Below are positions 24,201 to 34,401 of a DNA stretch of 64,000 nt, piece after piece (the first letter of the stretch is position 1; every line of letters starts with the position of its first letter). The stretch comes from Lentinus brumalis (Eukaryota > Basidiomycota > Agaricomycetes > Polyporales > Polyporaceae). Position numbers and translations under genes: made by a program. The notes beneath the pieces were generated by a model. The model saw only the letters and a list, made by a program, of their open reading frames with translations. It made no database searches and was not told the DNA's origin. The stretch is from positions 124,001 to 188,000 of the forward strand of contig MARA01000005.1 in the NCBI GenBank assembly GCA_001792895.1, written 5' to 3'.

Positions 24201-24296
24201 CGCGCGGATGTGGGCGAGTACAGTGTGGGTGTGTATGATGGGAAGGAGTGTGTCGGGCGGGTCATCGTGGAGGTCGTGGAGAGGAAGTCGGGCTGA
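21212..24296 (+). CDS. Axl2-like type I membrane protein with cadherin-like (CADG) repeats
   Basis: Two exons (21212-23840, 23899-24296; 58-nt intron) give about 1,008 aa. A signal peptide (MLLILYTLAAAVLARASSSP) is followed by repeated dystroglycan/cadherin-like modules. Their hallmarks are LPAWLSFDPSTRTLSGMPSE, LPEWIDFNERAMTFNGVTP, LRYDSTTKTLSGQPPSD and LHFDPASSALSGTMP. A membrane span (LKLTFGIICGFITFAIIFAV) lies at roughly residues 472-495. A long Ser/Arg-rich cytoplasmic tail follows, and a folded region at the end (FKFSVPLVTEG...YSVGVYDGKE) resembles another sandwich domain. In yeast, Axl2/Bud10 marks axial bud sites; filamentous homologues act in polarity and morphogenesis. The domain plan fits that family well, but the exact role here is inferred. 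Confidence 0.88.
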
Positions 24297-24872
24297 GGGT
24301 GAGCTTGACGTGGGACTCGGATTTGGCCTGGTTGCGCTGCACGGGTCTAAAACATCGCTATGTATGTGCAGTACTGGATATTGTCATGTTGTATCTCGTA
24401 GCCTATAGATTTGTATTTCAACTTCAACAGAGGTATGTCTGATTGACTTACCCTCATAGACTCCCAAAACCGTCATCTTACAAGACGTCCCCGTGGAATC
24501 TAGCGGGCATCACGCGGAACTTCTTCTGGTCAGCCAACTCCCACCTGTTGCTGTGCCACTCAAACCCTCGAACCCTCGCAGGTCCTTGGTCCTTCTTTCT
24601 CTCTCGCTCGGCCATTGAGTATTGACTGACTGTCACGCATCATGTGGAGGTGACGAGACCAGGAGCATACAGATGTATCATCAGGCCCAGGCCCGGGTAC
24701 CCCGGGGCTGCTTCTCTGTCAAAGTTTGAGACTGCGGCGTCCGGGAAGCAAACCATCGGGGACATCTCTGACTCGTGAGTTTTACGTTCGCTGAACTCTA
24801 CGTAGCATACATATAAAATCGCTCTTTGATACAGGCGAAGTGACCCACTACTTCGCAGGACCCTTCACCGCC
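24297..24872. other. Intergenic region before the esterase cluster
   Basis: This holds the 3' flank of the Axl2-like gene and the promoter of esterase 1, with its TATA box at 24812-24818. No other gene is seen. Confidence 0.45.
24812..24818 (+). promoter_or_regulatory. TATA box of carboxylesterase 1
   Basis: TATAAAA lies 55-61 nt before the start codon at 24873. Confidence 0.7.
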
Positions 24873-27141
24873 ATGGTCCTCTTCGCCAATATCCTGTTTT
24901 CTCTTCTGCAATCCTGGACTGCCCGGAAATCGGTCGCGCTTCAGGCCCACGAGGCTGTGCCTACCGTCCAGCTTGGACATGCGACTGTGGTCGGCATCCG
25001 GAACGGCCCGCTCGAGAGCTTCCTCGGGATACCGTACGCCCAACCTCCGTGATTCATGATGTTCGTTCTCACCACGACATGGTACTGACGATACCCATGC
25101 AGGATTGGCGACCTCCGTCTAAGCTTTCCTCAAAGAATTGAGTCCTACCACGGAACCGTGAACGCCTCTGCCTATGGGCATCCATGCCTGCAACAGGCCC
25201 TGAACCTCTTTGGGAGTTTTCCGCCTGAGGTCTTGCAGGGCTTGAAGCCGCTGCAGGAGGCCATGGCCCTAAGCGCGAACGTGACTGAGAGCGAAGATTG
25301 TGAGAACTTCCGGCAATGACGTTATTCGGGTGACGCTGACTGTCTCATCCCGGCTCTGGCAGGTCTGAACCTGAACGTTGTCCGCCCGACGAACACATCT
25401 GCGGACGCCAGGCTTCCCGTCGTATTCGTGAGTATTCTGAACCTAGGAACGAGCAAGTTGTTTACTGAGCTGAGCTGTCGCAGTGGATACACGGTGGAGG
25501 ATTCGCGACAGGATCGAACGCGATGTATGCCTCGCATGAATGTCCGTGCCATGGTTGCTAATTGATGATGATGCTCTTCGTCACAGATCTCTCTACAACG
25601 GTACTGCTTTTGTGAAGAGGGCCGTTGAGCTGGATGAGCCTGTAATATATGTCGCGTTGAACTATCGGTGAGTCCGAGCCTGTCTTCATTCACTGCTATG
25701 ACTCTGAGGTGCGTCTGCAGTCTGCACGTCATGGGCTTCCTCGGGGGAAAGGAGATTCAAGAGGCGGGTCTTGGGAACCTCGGTCTACACGATCGTGAGA
25801 TTATCCAGGCTTCAGTTCTTGGCATCTTCGTCGAATCGCGACTGACACTACTCTCTACAGAGCGTGCTGCCCTTCGTTGGGTCCACCAGTTCATATCTGC
25901 CTTCGGCGGTGACCCATCTAGAGTCACGATGTAAGTCACACAGCCATCCACGCTCGGACGTCCTAGTACTGACGTAATATAGCTGGGGCGAAAGTGCAGG
26001 CGCGATCTCCGTCTTCCTCCAGCTCTTTACAAACAACGGCAATAGTGAGGGTCTGTTCCGAGCAGGTATCATGAGCTCCGGCTTTGCGGTCCCAACGGGG
26101 GATATCACTGAAGGCCAGGATGTATACGACTTTGTGGTCGACCATGTTGGATGTTCCAACGCCACCGATACCCTGCGGTGCCTCAGAACTGTGCCGGCCG
26201 ACAGATTGTTGACAGCAGCGAACACGGTCTCCCCAGGCAGTGCTCTCCCGTTCCTCCCTCGCGCGGACGGTTCCTTCATCAAGATGCCGCCTATGCATCT
26301 GCCGTTGAATGGCCAGATCGCAGACGTACCGTTCATCGCCGGTACGACACATCCTGCATGACGAGTTATCGTTTGCTGAAAGCTTGCACAGGCGACGTAA
26401 AAGACGAAGGGACTTTCTTCTCATTCGGTACCCTCAACATTACGTCCGTGCATTTCCTGTTCACAGACCTCGTCGCGCTGATGCAATGCATAGCACTGAC
26501 GATGAGGTTGCGAACTATGTCTCATCGGTCTGGTTCCCGGGCGCGTCGCCCTCAGACGTCAACACACTCCTTGAGCTCTACTCCTCCGATCCCGCGGCAG
26601 GGTCTCCTTTTGACACTGGAAAGGCGAACGCCTTCTCGCCGCAGTTCAAGCGTATCGCTGCCATGCAGGGGGACTGGCTCTTCCACGCGCCGCGCCGTCT
26701 CCTCCTTGACAAAGTCTCGGCGAATCAAGTTGCGTACAACTTCAGTACGTCAGCGTCACATTCTGAAGCAGCGTGTTCCTGAAACTGTACCGGCTGACGC
26801 TGTCAGTGAGCGCACGGGGTAACTTTCCGGGCATAGGCGACGTAAGTCCAGAGCTGCGCTCGAACCCCAGCATCGTGCCCAACTCTGACGTCCTCCAGTT
26901 CCATGGCAGCGACCTATTCAACGCGCTCGGGGGCGGCGACATGAGCGACTACTTCATCCATTTCGTGCGTCATCTCGACCCCAACGCGGCAACTGGCGTG
27001 CATTGGCCGCGCTATAAGCCAACCACCAGGTCGACCCTTCAGTTCAATGAGGGGAGCATACCTCTTAACGTCACAACCGACGAACAGCGGCTCGCGGGTA
27101 CAAAGGAGCTCACTGCTCTCGCGTTGCGCTTCCCGGCTTAG
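24873..27141 (+). CDS. Secreted type-B carboxylesterase, copy 1 (EST1)
   Basis: Twelve exons (24873-25048, 25103-25299, 25363-25427, 25484-25524, 25587-25667, 25721-25794, 25861-25930, 25983-26341, 26392-26443, 26494-26744, 26807-26841, 26899-27141) sum exactly to 547 aa. A signal peptide (MVLFANILFSLLQSW) is present. Family marks are GPLESFLGIPYAQPP, SEDCLNLNVVRP, WIHGGGFATGSNA (oxyanion hole), NYRLHVMGFLGG and FGGDPSRVTIWGESAG, where the Ser nucleophile is in GESAG. The catalytic acid is probably the Glu of KDEG and the His is in FHGSDL. Cys pairs and N-glycosylation sites (NAT, NVT) suit secretion. The substrate is unknown; relatives hydrolyse aryl and short-chain esters. Confidence 0.94.
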
Positions 27142-27499
27142 TCGTTGCGATGCGGAGCGTACTGTGTCTGCAGTCATGGGTAATGTGCTGCATGTATCTG
27201 TACACCACGATCCATGAGTACTGTCGAGTTCTCGCCGGGGAATTGCACCCAGCGACTAAGCCGCAGATGCCAATGGCTCGCACAGGCAAATCGGTGACAC
27301 CCGGCCATGTCCAGCGGAGCCTTGCGCGCCAGCACAAACGCTCACCCGTACTAAGTACGATCGATGCCCCGAACTCTTGAACTGCGTCGGCTCCGTCTCG
27401 GTACCGGCATACGTGACGGTCCTAACTGCATGACTCTGCAGCCCGCCTACATACTTATACTTGCCCCTGATCATTGATTTCGTTAACCCATCCCGCGAC
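27142..27499. other. Intergenic region between EST1 and EST2
   Basis: About 360 nt. There is only a weak TATA-like sequence (CTTATACTTG, about 27453) and no gene. Confidence 0.45.
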
Positions 27500-29801
27500 A
27501 TGCTTCTGGAGCTCTCTGGGACAAGTCTGCTGGTGCTTCTGGGAGCCTGGTTTACTCCCTGGAACAGAACATTCACCTCGGGACCGGCGGCGGTTAATGT
27601 TCAGGACAGACCCTCAGTGCGACTCGACCACGCCACGGTGACAGGCTTGAAGACAGACGCGCTCGAGTACTTCCTCGGTGTTCCGTACGCGCAGCCTCCG
27701 TGAGTGGCGACCTCCATCTTCACGCAGCGTTACTGATTGTGTACTCACTGCCAGTGTCGGCGACCTTCGCTTGAGGCCGCCGCAGCTCATCGAATCATAC
27801 GACGGTGAGATCGATGCGACTGCGTACGGCCACCCGTGCCTCTCGCAGCCAATCGATGTGGTGTCGAGTTTTCCACCCGAGGTCATTGTGGGGATGACGC
27901 CGTTCTTCGAAGCGCTTGCTCCAAGTGCGAACGTGACCGAGAGCGAGGACTGTAAGTTGCAAAAATTCGATAGGTGCCCTCATTCGCACACTGATTGCGC
28001 CGCCCTTCTAAATAGGTTTGCAAGTCAACATCGTCCGTCCTTCTAACGTGTCTGCCGACACGAAACTGCCCGTTGTGTTTGTGAGTGTCCGGATTGGTAT
28101 CGCGCAGCGCCACGGCTGACTTGGGGCAGTGGATACATGGCGGAGCGTTCGTGCAGGGTTCGAACGCAATGTACGTGACACTGAGCGTCATCTAGATCTA
28201 TTTGTGACCTTTCTAACCACGTACATCCCTGTGACAGCTCTCTCTACAACGGAACTCGGTTTGTCGAGAGGTCCGTCGAGCTCGATGAGCCTGTGATATT
28301 CGTCGCAATCAACTACCGGTATGTCCGTCTGAATGTCCTTCATTCCGTGTGCTGCGTGCTTATTCGGTGGCCGGGAAGGCTCTACGTACTCGGCTTCCTT
28401 GGCGGGCGCGAGGTGAAAGACGCAGGTGTCGGAAACCTCGGCCTTCAAGATCGTGAGCTGCTCTCATCTCCGGTACTTATTCAGACTGCTGAACTACATC
28501 TCGTCAGAACGTGCTGCGCTTCGATGGGTTAACAAGCATATCTCCGCTTTTGGTGGGGATCCGTCCAAGGTTACAATGTGAGTCGTTGAACCACCTTGCG
28601 CTCGATGAGGCTGCTGCGCTCACGGGACATCCAGCTGGGGCGAGAGCGCAGGCTCCATGTCGGTCTTCCTACAGCTATATGCGAACAATGGCGACACTGA
28701 GGGCCTCTTCCGAGCTGCGATCATGAGCTCCGGCTTCGCCCCTCCGGTAGAGGACATCACAGACGTGCAAGGAACATACGACTTCATCGTTGACCAGGTC
28801 GGGTGCTCGAGCGCGGACGACACGCTTGCCTGTCTGCGGACCGTTCCGGCAGATACCCTACTTACTGCTGCGAACGCTGCTCCCGGAGGCATCCCTGCCT
28901 TCTTCCCACGTGCAGGTGGTTCTCTTGTGGCCATGCCACCGATGCATCTCCCCGCAAAGGGAAAGATTGCGGACGTCCCGTTCATTACTGGTACGGTTTG
29001 CATGCTACTATTATCTGTTTCTCTCTGAATCCTGCCGAAGGCGATACCAAGGACGAAGGAACGGTCACCTCATCTGATGGCATAGACATCATGTTCGTAC
29101 ATTCACTCTTCTATCAGCACCCCTTGCGCTCACAGATATACTACTTAGCACGGACGAGGGTTTCCTGGAATACATCATTCAGGCCTGTTTCCCTCGCGCG
29201 TCGCGTTCACATCTTAGTACCCTACTCCAGCTCTACCCATCGGATCCTGCTGCTGGTTCTCCCTTCGACACAGGAGACGCTTACGCCTATTCGCCGCAAT
29301 ACAAACGCGTCGCTGCGACAAAAGGAGACTGGCTCTTCCACGGCCCACGCCGTCTGTTCCTGGACAAGGTTTCGGCTAAGCGAACCGCTTACAACTTCCG
29401 TGCGTAATTCATTTCTCTGAGAAAAGATCACTGATTTACTGGCATGATTCATCAGTGAGCGCGCGAGGCAACTTCCCTGGTCTGGGCGCTGTAAGTCCGC
29501 GCGATAAATTGACAAGTGGATGCGTGCACTAACTATCGTTGACCCGACTGCTCAGTTCCACGGCACCGACCTCCTCAACGCGCTCGAGGGCGGTGATATG
29601 TCCGACTACTTCATTCGGTTCGTCAGGCATCTGGACCCCAATGCGGAGACGGGTGGCGTGCATTGGCCGCCGTACGACGCGACCGCACGGTCGACCCTTC
29701 AATTCAGCGAGGGAAGCGTGCCTGTGAGCGTTGCGGCCGACGACCAGCGACTTGCGGGTACTGAAGAGCTTAATCGCCTTGCTTTACGCTTTCCCCTGTG
29801 A
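27500..29801 (+). CDS. Secreted type-B carboxylesterase, copy 2 (EST2)
   Basis: The exon pattern matches EST1 (12 exons), including the lack of the extra intron found in EST3-5. The ATG at 27500 opens a signal peptide (MLLELSGTSLLVLLGAW). Landmarks in order are LEYFLGVPYAQPP, SEDCLQVNIVRPSN, WIHGGAFVQGSNA, EPVIFVAINYR, FGGDPSKVTIWGESAG (Ser nucleophile), GDTKDEGT (acid), GSPFDTGDAYAYSPQYKRVA and FHGTDLLNAL (His). The end RLALRFPL is at the stop. No internal stop or frameshift was seen in any exon. The acid loop and the following segment (GTVTSSDGIDIM, ACFPRASRSHL) differ most from the other copies, hinting at a changed substrate pocket. Secreted ester hydrolase; exact substrate unknown. Confidence 0.9.
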
Positions 29802-30017
29802 TCGATGCCAACCTCTCCGCAATCCCACGATATCTTCGCTTTCTAGTGTTAGTACATATTCGCTCAACTCGTCGTAACTCTGTCCGGGTTCCTCTAGCTT
29901 CTGTTCGGCGTAGACATATGTACTGCAAGTCAATGTCCGAACGCTACATCGATAAACTGCAGGATGGCTTCGCGCCTGGAACTTCCGAGCCTACACCGAG
30001 TTGTTCGTTCAACACCT

Positions 30018-32452
30018 CTAAGGACCGTCGACGGAGGGAACCGGTATATCCCGCACAATCATCGACAGTACTCGTATACAGACTCTTCCATCCTCGTCTA
30101 CCGATGCCAAGGTTCTCCCGTTCTCCGCAAAGACAATGTGCTTCACCAAAGCGTCGTGGTCGCGCGAGGTCCACAGCAGCTCTCCATTCCTAGTGCTCCA
30201 CAGCCAGATGGTACGGGAGGTGGCGGCGATATATCGCTCGCACGGAGAGAAGCACACAGCGCTGACCGGTGCCCTATGACCGTGGAGGACAACATGTGGG
30301 GAGAAGTCGTCGCCCAAGCAATCCTGGGCTGTCAGAGTGGTGTTGCGTCGTAGGACTGGTATGCTTCGATCTCTGGAATGCCATGCGACGAGAAAGGTGT
30401 GTAGAGGTGATATGGAGAGGCCGACCACCTTGCAACCTTTGGGAGATGGCGAGAGGATACTGCGCGGCTCTGCTGCAGACGACGGGGACCAAGGGCCACC
30501 TATGTCCCACCATCGGATAGTGCCGTCGTCAAAGCCGATCATGAATTGGGTTGTATCACCTACAAAGCTCGCACAAGTAGGTGAGACGTCAGGGGTTTCA
30601 ATGTACAGCTGGTACATTTCGTAGGTGTGGTTAGACTCGGCCAGTCGCCAGAAGTACCATCTGGATGAGAACGAGAGCCATACCGCGACGTATGAATCGC
30701 TGGAAGACTGTATGATGAAGTCATTGCCGTCGCATGGCCTGTGGATTGCGTCAAACGATAAGGAAACGGAGTCACTGGTGACCACCGTTCCCGAGTGCAG
30801 TACATGCACCTTCGTGACCGAAAGATATGCGGATCGCTCTGCTTCGTGTATCCCCCAGTCGAAGATCGACAGGGTGTGATGATCCAGACTGTGCCTCTGC
30901 CATGCACAGGAGAGCTTCAGATTCGAGCTGATGATGCGGGTGATCTGGAGACCGTCAACGACGCGCCAGACGAGGAGTTCTTCTAGGCACATGATGCCCG
31001 CCAAGAACTCGCCAGTGTCGGAGAAACGGAGAGATCGGCAGCCCCCAGAGTTTGCAGGGAACTGTATCTCGAGGAGAGCTTTCTGTGGAGACGTCGCGCC
31101 GCTCCATATGATGACGGTGCCATCCCATGCTCCGGTCGCAACATATTGACCGTCCGGGGAGGCGGCTATGGCTGACACAACCGCGTCGTGACCGAGATGG
31201 ACCTCCCCACCAGAATCTCCTGGGAATGTATAACGTGTGAGTCGCAAAGAGCTACGCGGTGGCATGAATCTATCGTACACACCAGAAGAGCACTCGACTC
31301 GAAGCACTTTACGCTCGTGGAGACGGGGAAAGTACCTTTGACACGTCTTCGACCAGAATGCGAGTCTGTTGTGCTTCCCATATGGTATTGAAACCAACAC
31401 GCTCGGGATGCCAAGTGACGAGATAACATCCTCTAACGGATGACGGGCCTCAGGCGGGTCGGAGCTGGTCTGCCAGTGCCGGGGCAGGGACCGGAACGTG
31501 ATCGACAGGTTACGGAGTTTGTTAGGGGGCAGAGTGGCTATCATTGGGACGATCTGGTCGAACGCAAACTTGATCGACGTGTCGGCGACGAGCTCTAGGG
31601 AGTGGAGGTGCTTCAACTCAGAGAAATCTGGAAGGGGGGTAGGGTCTGAGTCTGTGCGAGCCTCAACAGTCAGCAACGGTCCATGGGCAGTACCAGTTTT
31701 AGCAAACGCATACCTTCCAAAGAATATACGCCGCACCGCAGCGAACACAATGTGGAGAGGGACATCTGTAGGATGAGGCAGACGGTATGAACTGACGTGT
31801 GCTGAACCTGGGCAAGTTGAAAGGTCAGCGTCCAGCTGTAGCTGCTTGGAGTACATACCGCCACTTCAGACAGCCTGATGCACTTGTCGCGGAACTGCGC
31901 ACTGTCAGTAGTCATCTTCTCGGTGTCCACTCGCTGGCATTGGAGATGTCGCAGTCGCGGCAAGGCGATCAAGACCCTTGCGAGCTCCGCACTCGTGTGA
32001 AACTCCAGTGTATCTAAATACAGCTCTTTCACCAGAAGATATGTCTTGAAGTGGAGGAGGGTGGTAGCGTGGAAGGAGACACGGGCCAGGGGATCCCAGC
32101 GCACGCCGCCGACAATGCTGTACCTCTGTAAATTCGGCAGCCGCTTCAACAAGTACACCGGAAGGACCTCCAGGAGGCATCGAGCGTTCTTGGCTGCGAG
32201 CGCGGGTGATATCGAGAGGCTCCGGACCAAGCTCGACATGCGAGGATTAGAGGCGATGTAGTCGCAAACACAGTATAGATCTTCTCTCGACTGTATATGA
32301 ATTGATGCCATTAGCAGATCACGGGCGTGGTTGTTCCATCCGCGACAGATTAAGGCACAACTGCGCAGCGACCGAACGTCCCCAATGAGTTGGTCGATTA
32401 TGTGCTCCCCAACCTCGAGCGGGATATAGGGTATATCTGCAAGAGTCGACAT
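30018..32452 (-). CDS. F-box and WD40 repeat protein
   Basis: The start at 32452 (MSTLADIPY) begins an F-box, IPLEVGEHIIDQL...RSLRSCALICRGWNNHARD, followed by an LRR-like linker. Then come several WD40 blades: VVSAIAASPDGQYVATGAWD, LRFSDTGEFLAG, FDDGTIRWWD, VCFSPCERYIAATS...WLWS and VFAENGRTLASVDEDGRV. The stop is at 30018. An intron at the linker (near 31810-31860) is needed, because the F-box and WD40 parts lie in different frames. Two splice solutions both give open frames: a GTAC donor with no second intron, or a GTATGT donor plus a 62-nt intron near 31655-31715. Upstream in-frame Met codons (to 32557) also exist. F-box/WD40 proteins select substrates for SCF ubiquitin ligases. It is opposite in strand to the flanking esterases and seems unrelated to them. 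Confidence 0.85.
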
Positions 32453-32792
32453 AGTGGTAGGAAGGAAGGTGCGAGGGCTCAAGAAATCGATGTTGAACGT
32501 TGGAAGTCTGGGCCGGCTCTGTGTGCTATACTTACACGGTTCCGCATAAGGCTCCAATCACAAGGGGCACCGGTCTGTTCCGTCCTCTGTCATAGGACAG
32601 GCTTATCATTGGTTCTTCCGAGCATGCTGGGCGTGTGAGTACTTACGCTTCGAATCTGGCTGATACCTCCGTAGAAACCCCGAGAGGCGTTTGATTTGTG
32701 GTCGGATGTCCTGACGTACTCCCCGAGATCTCTCTCCGAGACTGCCTCCTATTAGATGCTCAGGGACTGTCTGAGATTAAGTAGATGCTCAC
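32453..32792. other. Intergenic region upstream of the F-box/WD40 gene
   Basis: Probable promoter of the minus-strand gene. The short sequence AGATGCTCA occurs twice near 32754 and 32783, at the edge of an esterase relic. No gene is seen. Confidence 0.4.
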
Positions 32793-32930
32793 CGGTCGGC
32801 CCTTCAGTTCAACGAAAAAGCGCGCCTGTGAGCGTTGCAGGCGGCTTGCGAGGACTGAGGAGCTTAATCGTCATTCTTGACGCCTTCCCTTGTAATCAAT
32901 GAGCTCACCGCAATCTCACGGGGTATTCGC
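32793..32930 (+). pseudogene. Relic of an EST2-like carboxylesterase 3' end
   Basis: The segment aligns base by base by eye with the last coding part and 3' flank of EST2 (about 29690-29870). CGGTCGGCCCTTCAGTTCAA, CTGTGAGCGTTGCAGG, ACTGAGGAGCTTAATCG and CCGCAATCTCACGG all have matches there. It has lost several bases after GTTGCAGG and no longer reads in frame. Similarity runs past the stop codon, so this is duplicated DNA rather than convergent coding sequence. It is an extinct fragment. Confidence 0.75.
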
Positions 32931-33208
32931 TCGACGCTTCAGCTTTTGAGTGTCCAATTTTGAGGGCAAATCGGGCAGTGTTCTTGTTTTGGCATATACA
33001 GGGGCGTAATTTGACGAGGAGTAAGGCCAGACGATATCGTTATCGATCATGTGTATCCCGTAGTTGAGGTCAGTAAGGCTAGGGATTCACTTGCAGTGCC
33101 GCAGTCCTCGGCGTTCAGTATAGCGCCCAGTCTAGGTGGCGTGGGAATGCATCCCGGTGACTGGAGGCGCGGCGCTGTCTCTCGCACTCCCCGTCCTTCG
33201 CATTGCTC

Positions 33209-33730
33209 ACGGGCTCTCCTTTCGACACCGGCACTGCAAACGCGCAGAGTACAAGCGTATCGCCGCACTGCAGGGTGACTAGTTCTTCAATGCCCTCGCC
33301 GTCAGCTCTTGCAGAGGTTCTCTTCTCATCGCGCCTACAACTTCGGTCAGTCTTGACTCTTATTCTTTCTCTTCATGTCAGAGTTGTCGGAAACTGACAC
33401 CACCCACCATACCATCCAGAGAGCGCACGCGTGACTGTCTCAGCGCTTGGTTACGTGAGTACCTTGTTAGCCCAAAACTTACTAGCGACGCTGACTCATC
33501 TTCACTATACACTAGTGATTAGCCTCACGGACACGATCTCTTCGTTGCATTCAGGCCAGACTACATGGCAGACTCCTTCGTCCGCCTCGTGAACAAGCTT
33601 AATACAATTGGAGACACCGCCGTGCATTGGCCGCGTTACGACATAAAATCCCGCGCCGTTGTCCAATCCCAGGACGGCGACGAGCCTCTCAGCATCGTGG
33701 CAGACAATGAGCGACTGCATACCTATCGTA
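33209..33730 (+). pseudogene. Relic of a carboxylesterase C-terminal region
   Basis: Degenerate copy of the last exons of the cluster genes. GSPFDTGTANA-like coding is followed by a deletion into YKRIAALQGD, then an in-frame stop (TAG, about 33280) where other copies have Trp or Phe. Next comes a VSARVTVSALGY exon, and finally GHDLF..PDYMADSFVRLVNKLN, VHWPRYD and IVADNERL. The catalytic Ser half is absent. The terminal LSLRFP motif is replaced by unrelated sequence. It cannot encode an enzyme. Confidence 0.8.
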
Positions 33731-34401
33731 TGTATATCCACGGCGTACACCTGCGCCTAGTTCATCCGAGTGAAGCCTTTTGCTTCGCCTTCATACTAAT
33801 ATTTGCTAGCGGCCGCTCTGCCAACACCTCAAGCTTCCACTTACAGGGCATGCGCCACCAGACTCTTCTCATAGGCTCCCGTGCGCTCATTGAACACCGG
33901 ATGCGACCATCAATCTATCCTCACACTCCGCTACTTCATTAAAATGCTCGTGCTTGACTGTTGTGAGCAGGTACAAGATAGCCCGGCGCCGGCGACAAAC
34001 CGCGGAGGAGATCGGCATACGCTTCTCATTGGGGTCAGCAGATATGACACTGGGCGAAGGCCGCGAAGCGAAAATAATTGTCAAACTCGTCTGTAGGCGT
34101 CCGTTGTCTACTTACTATTCCCTGCAGTTGCTCCAGGTGAGCTGCATAATTGCCGTGGCAACCCGTTAGTTTATGCGACGATCCTCGCTTGCGGGAGCAG
34201 TGCGCTGATACAGTTTCAGTGATGTACAAGCCACGGCTGCGCCTCGCTGCGCTTGCGGCTTGAGTCACCATGACCCGGCATTGATCGTTGTACTGCCAAG
34301 AAGTTGTGGAACCGGATCCGAGCTCTCGAAGTCCTCATATAAAAGCGGACGTCCGACTCTGTGACTTCTTCATCCACCGAGAAGAGGCGTGGCGAACTGA
34401 A
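33731..34401. other. Intergenic region before EST3
   Basis: About 670 nt with no gene. The proximal end has the EST3 TATA box (34338-34344). Confidence 0.4.
34338..34344 (+). promoter_or_regulatory. TATA box of carboxylesterase 3
   Basis: TATAAAA lies 58-64 nt before the ATG at 34402. Confidence 0.7.
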
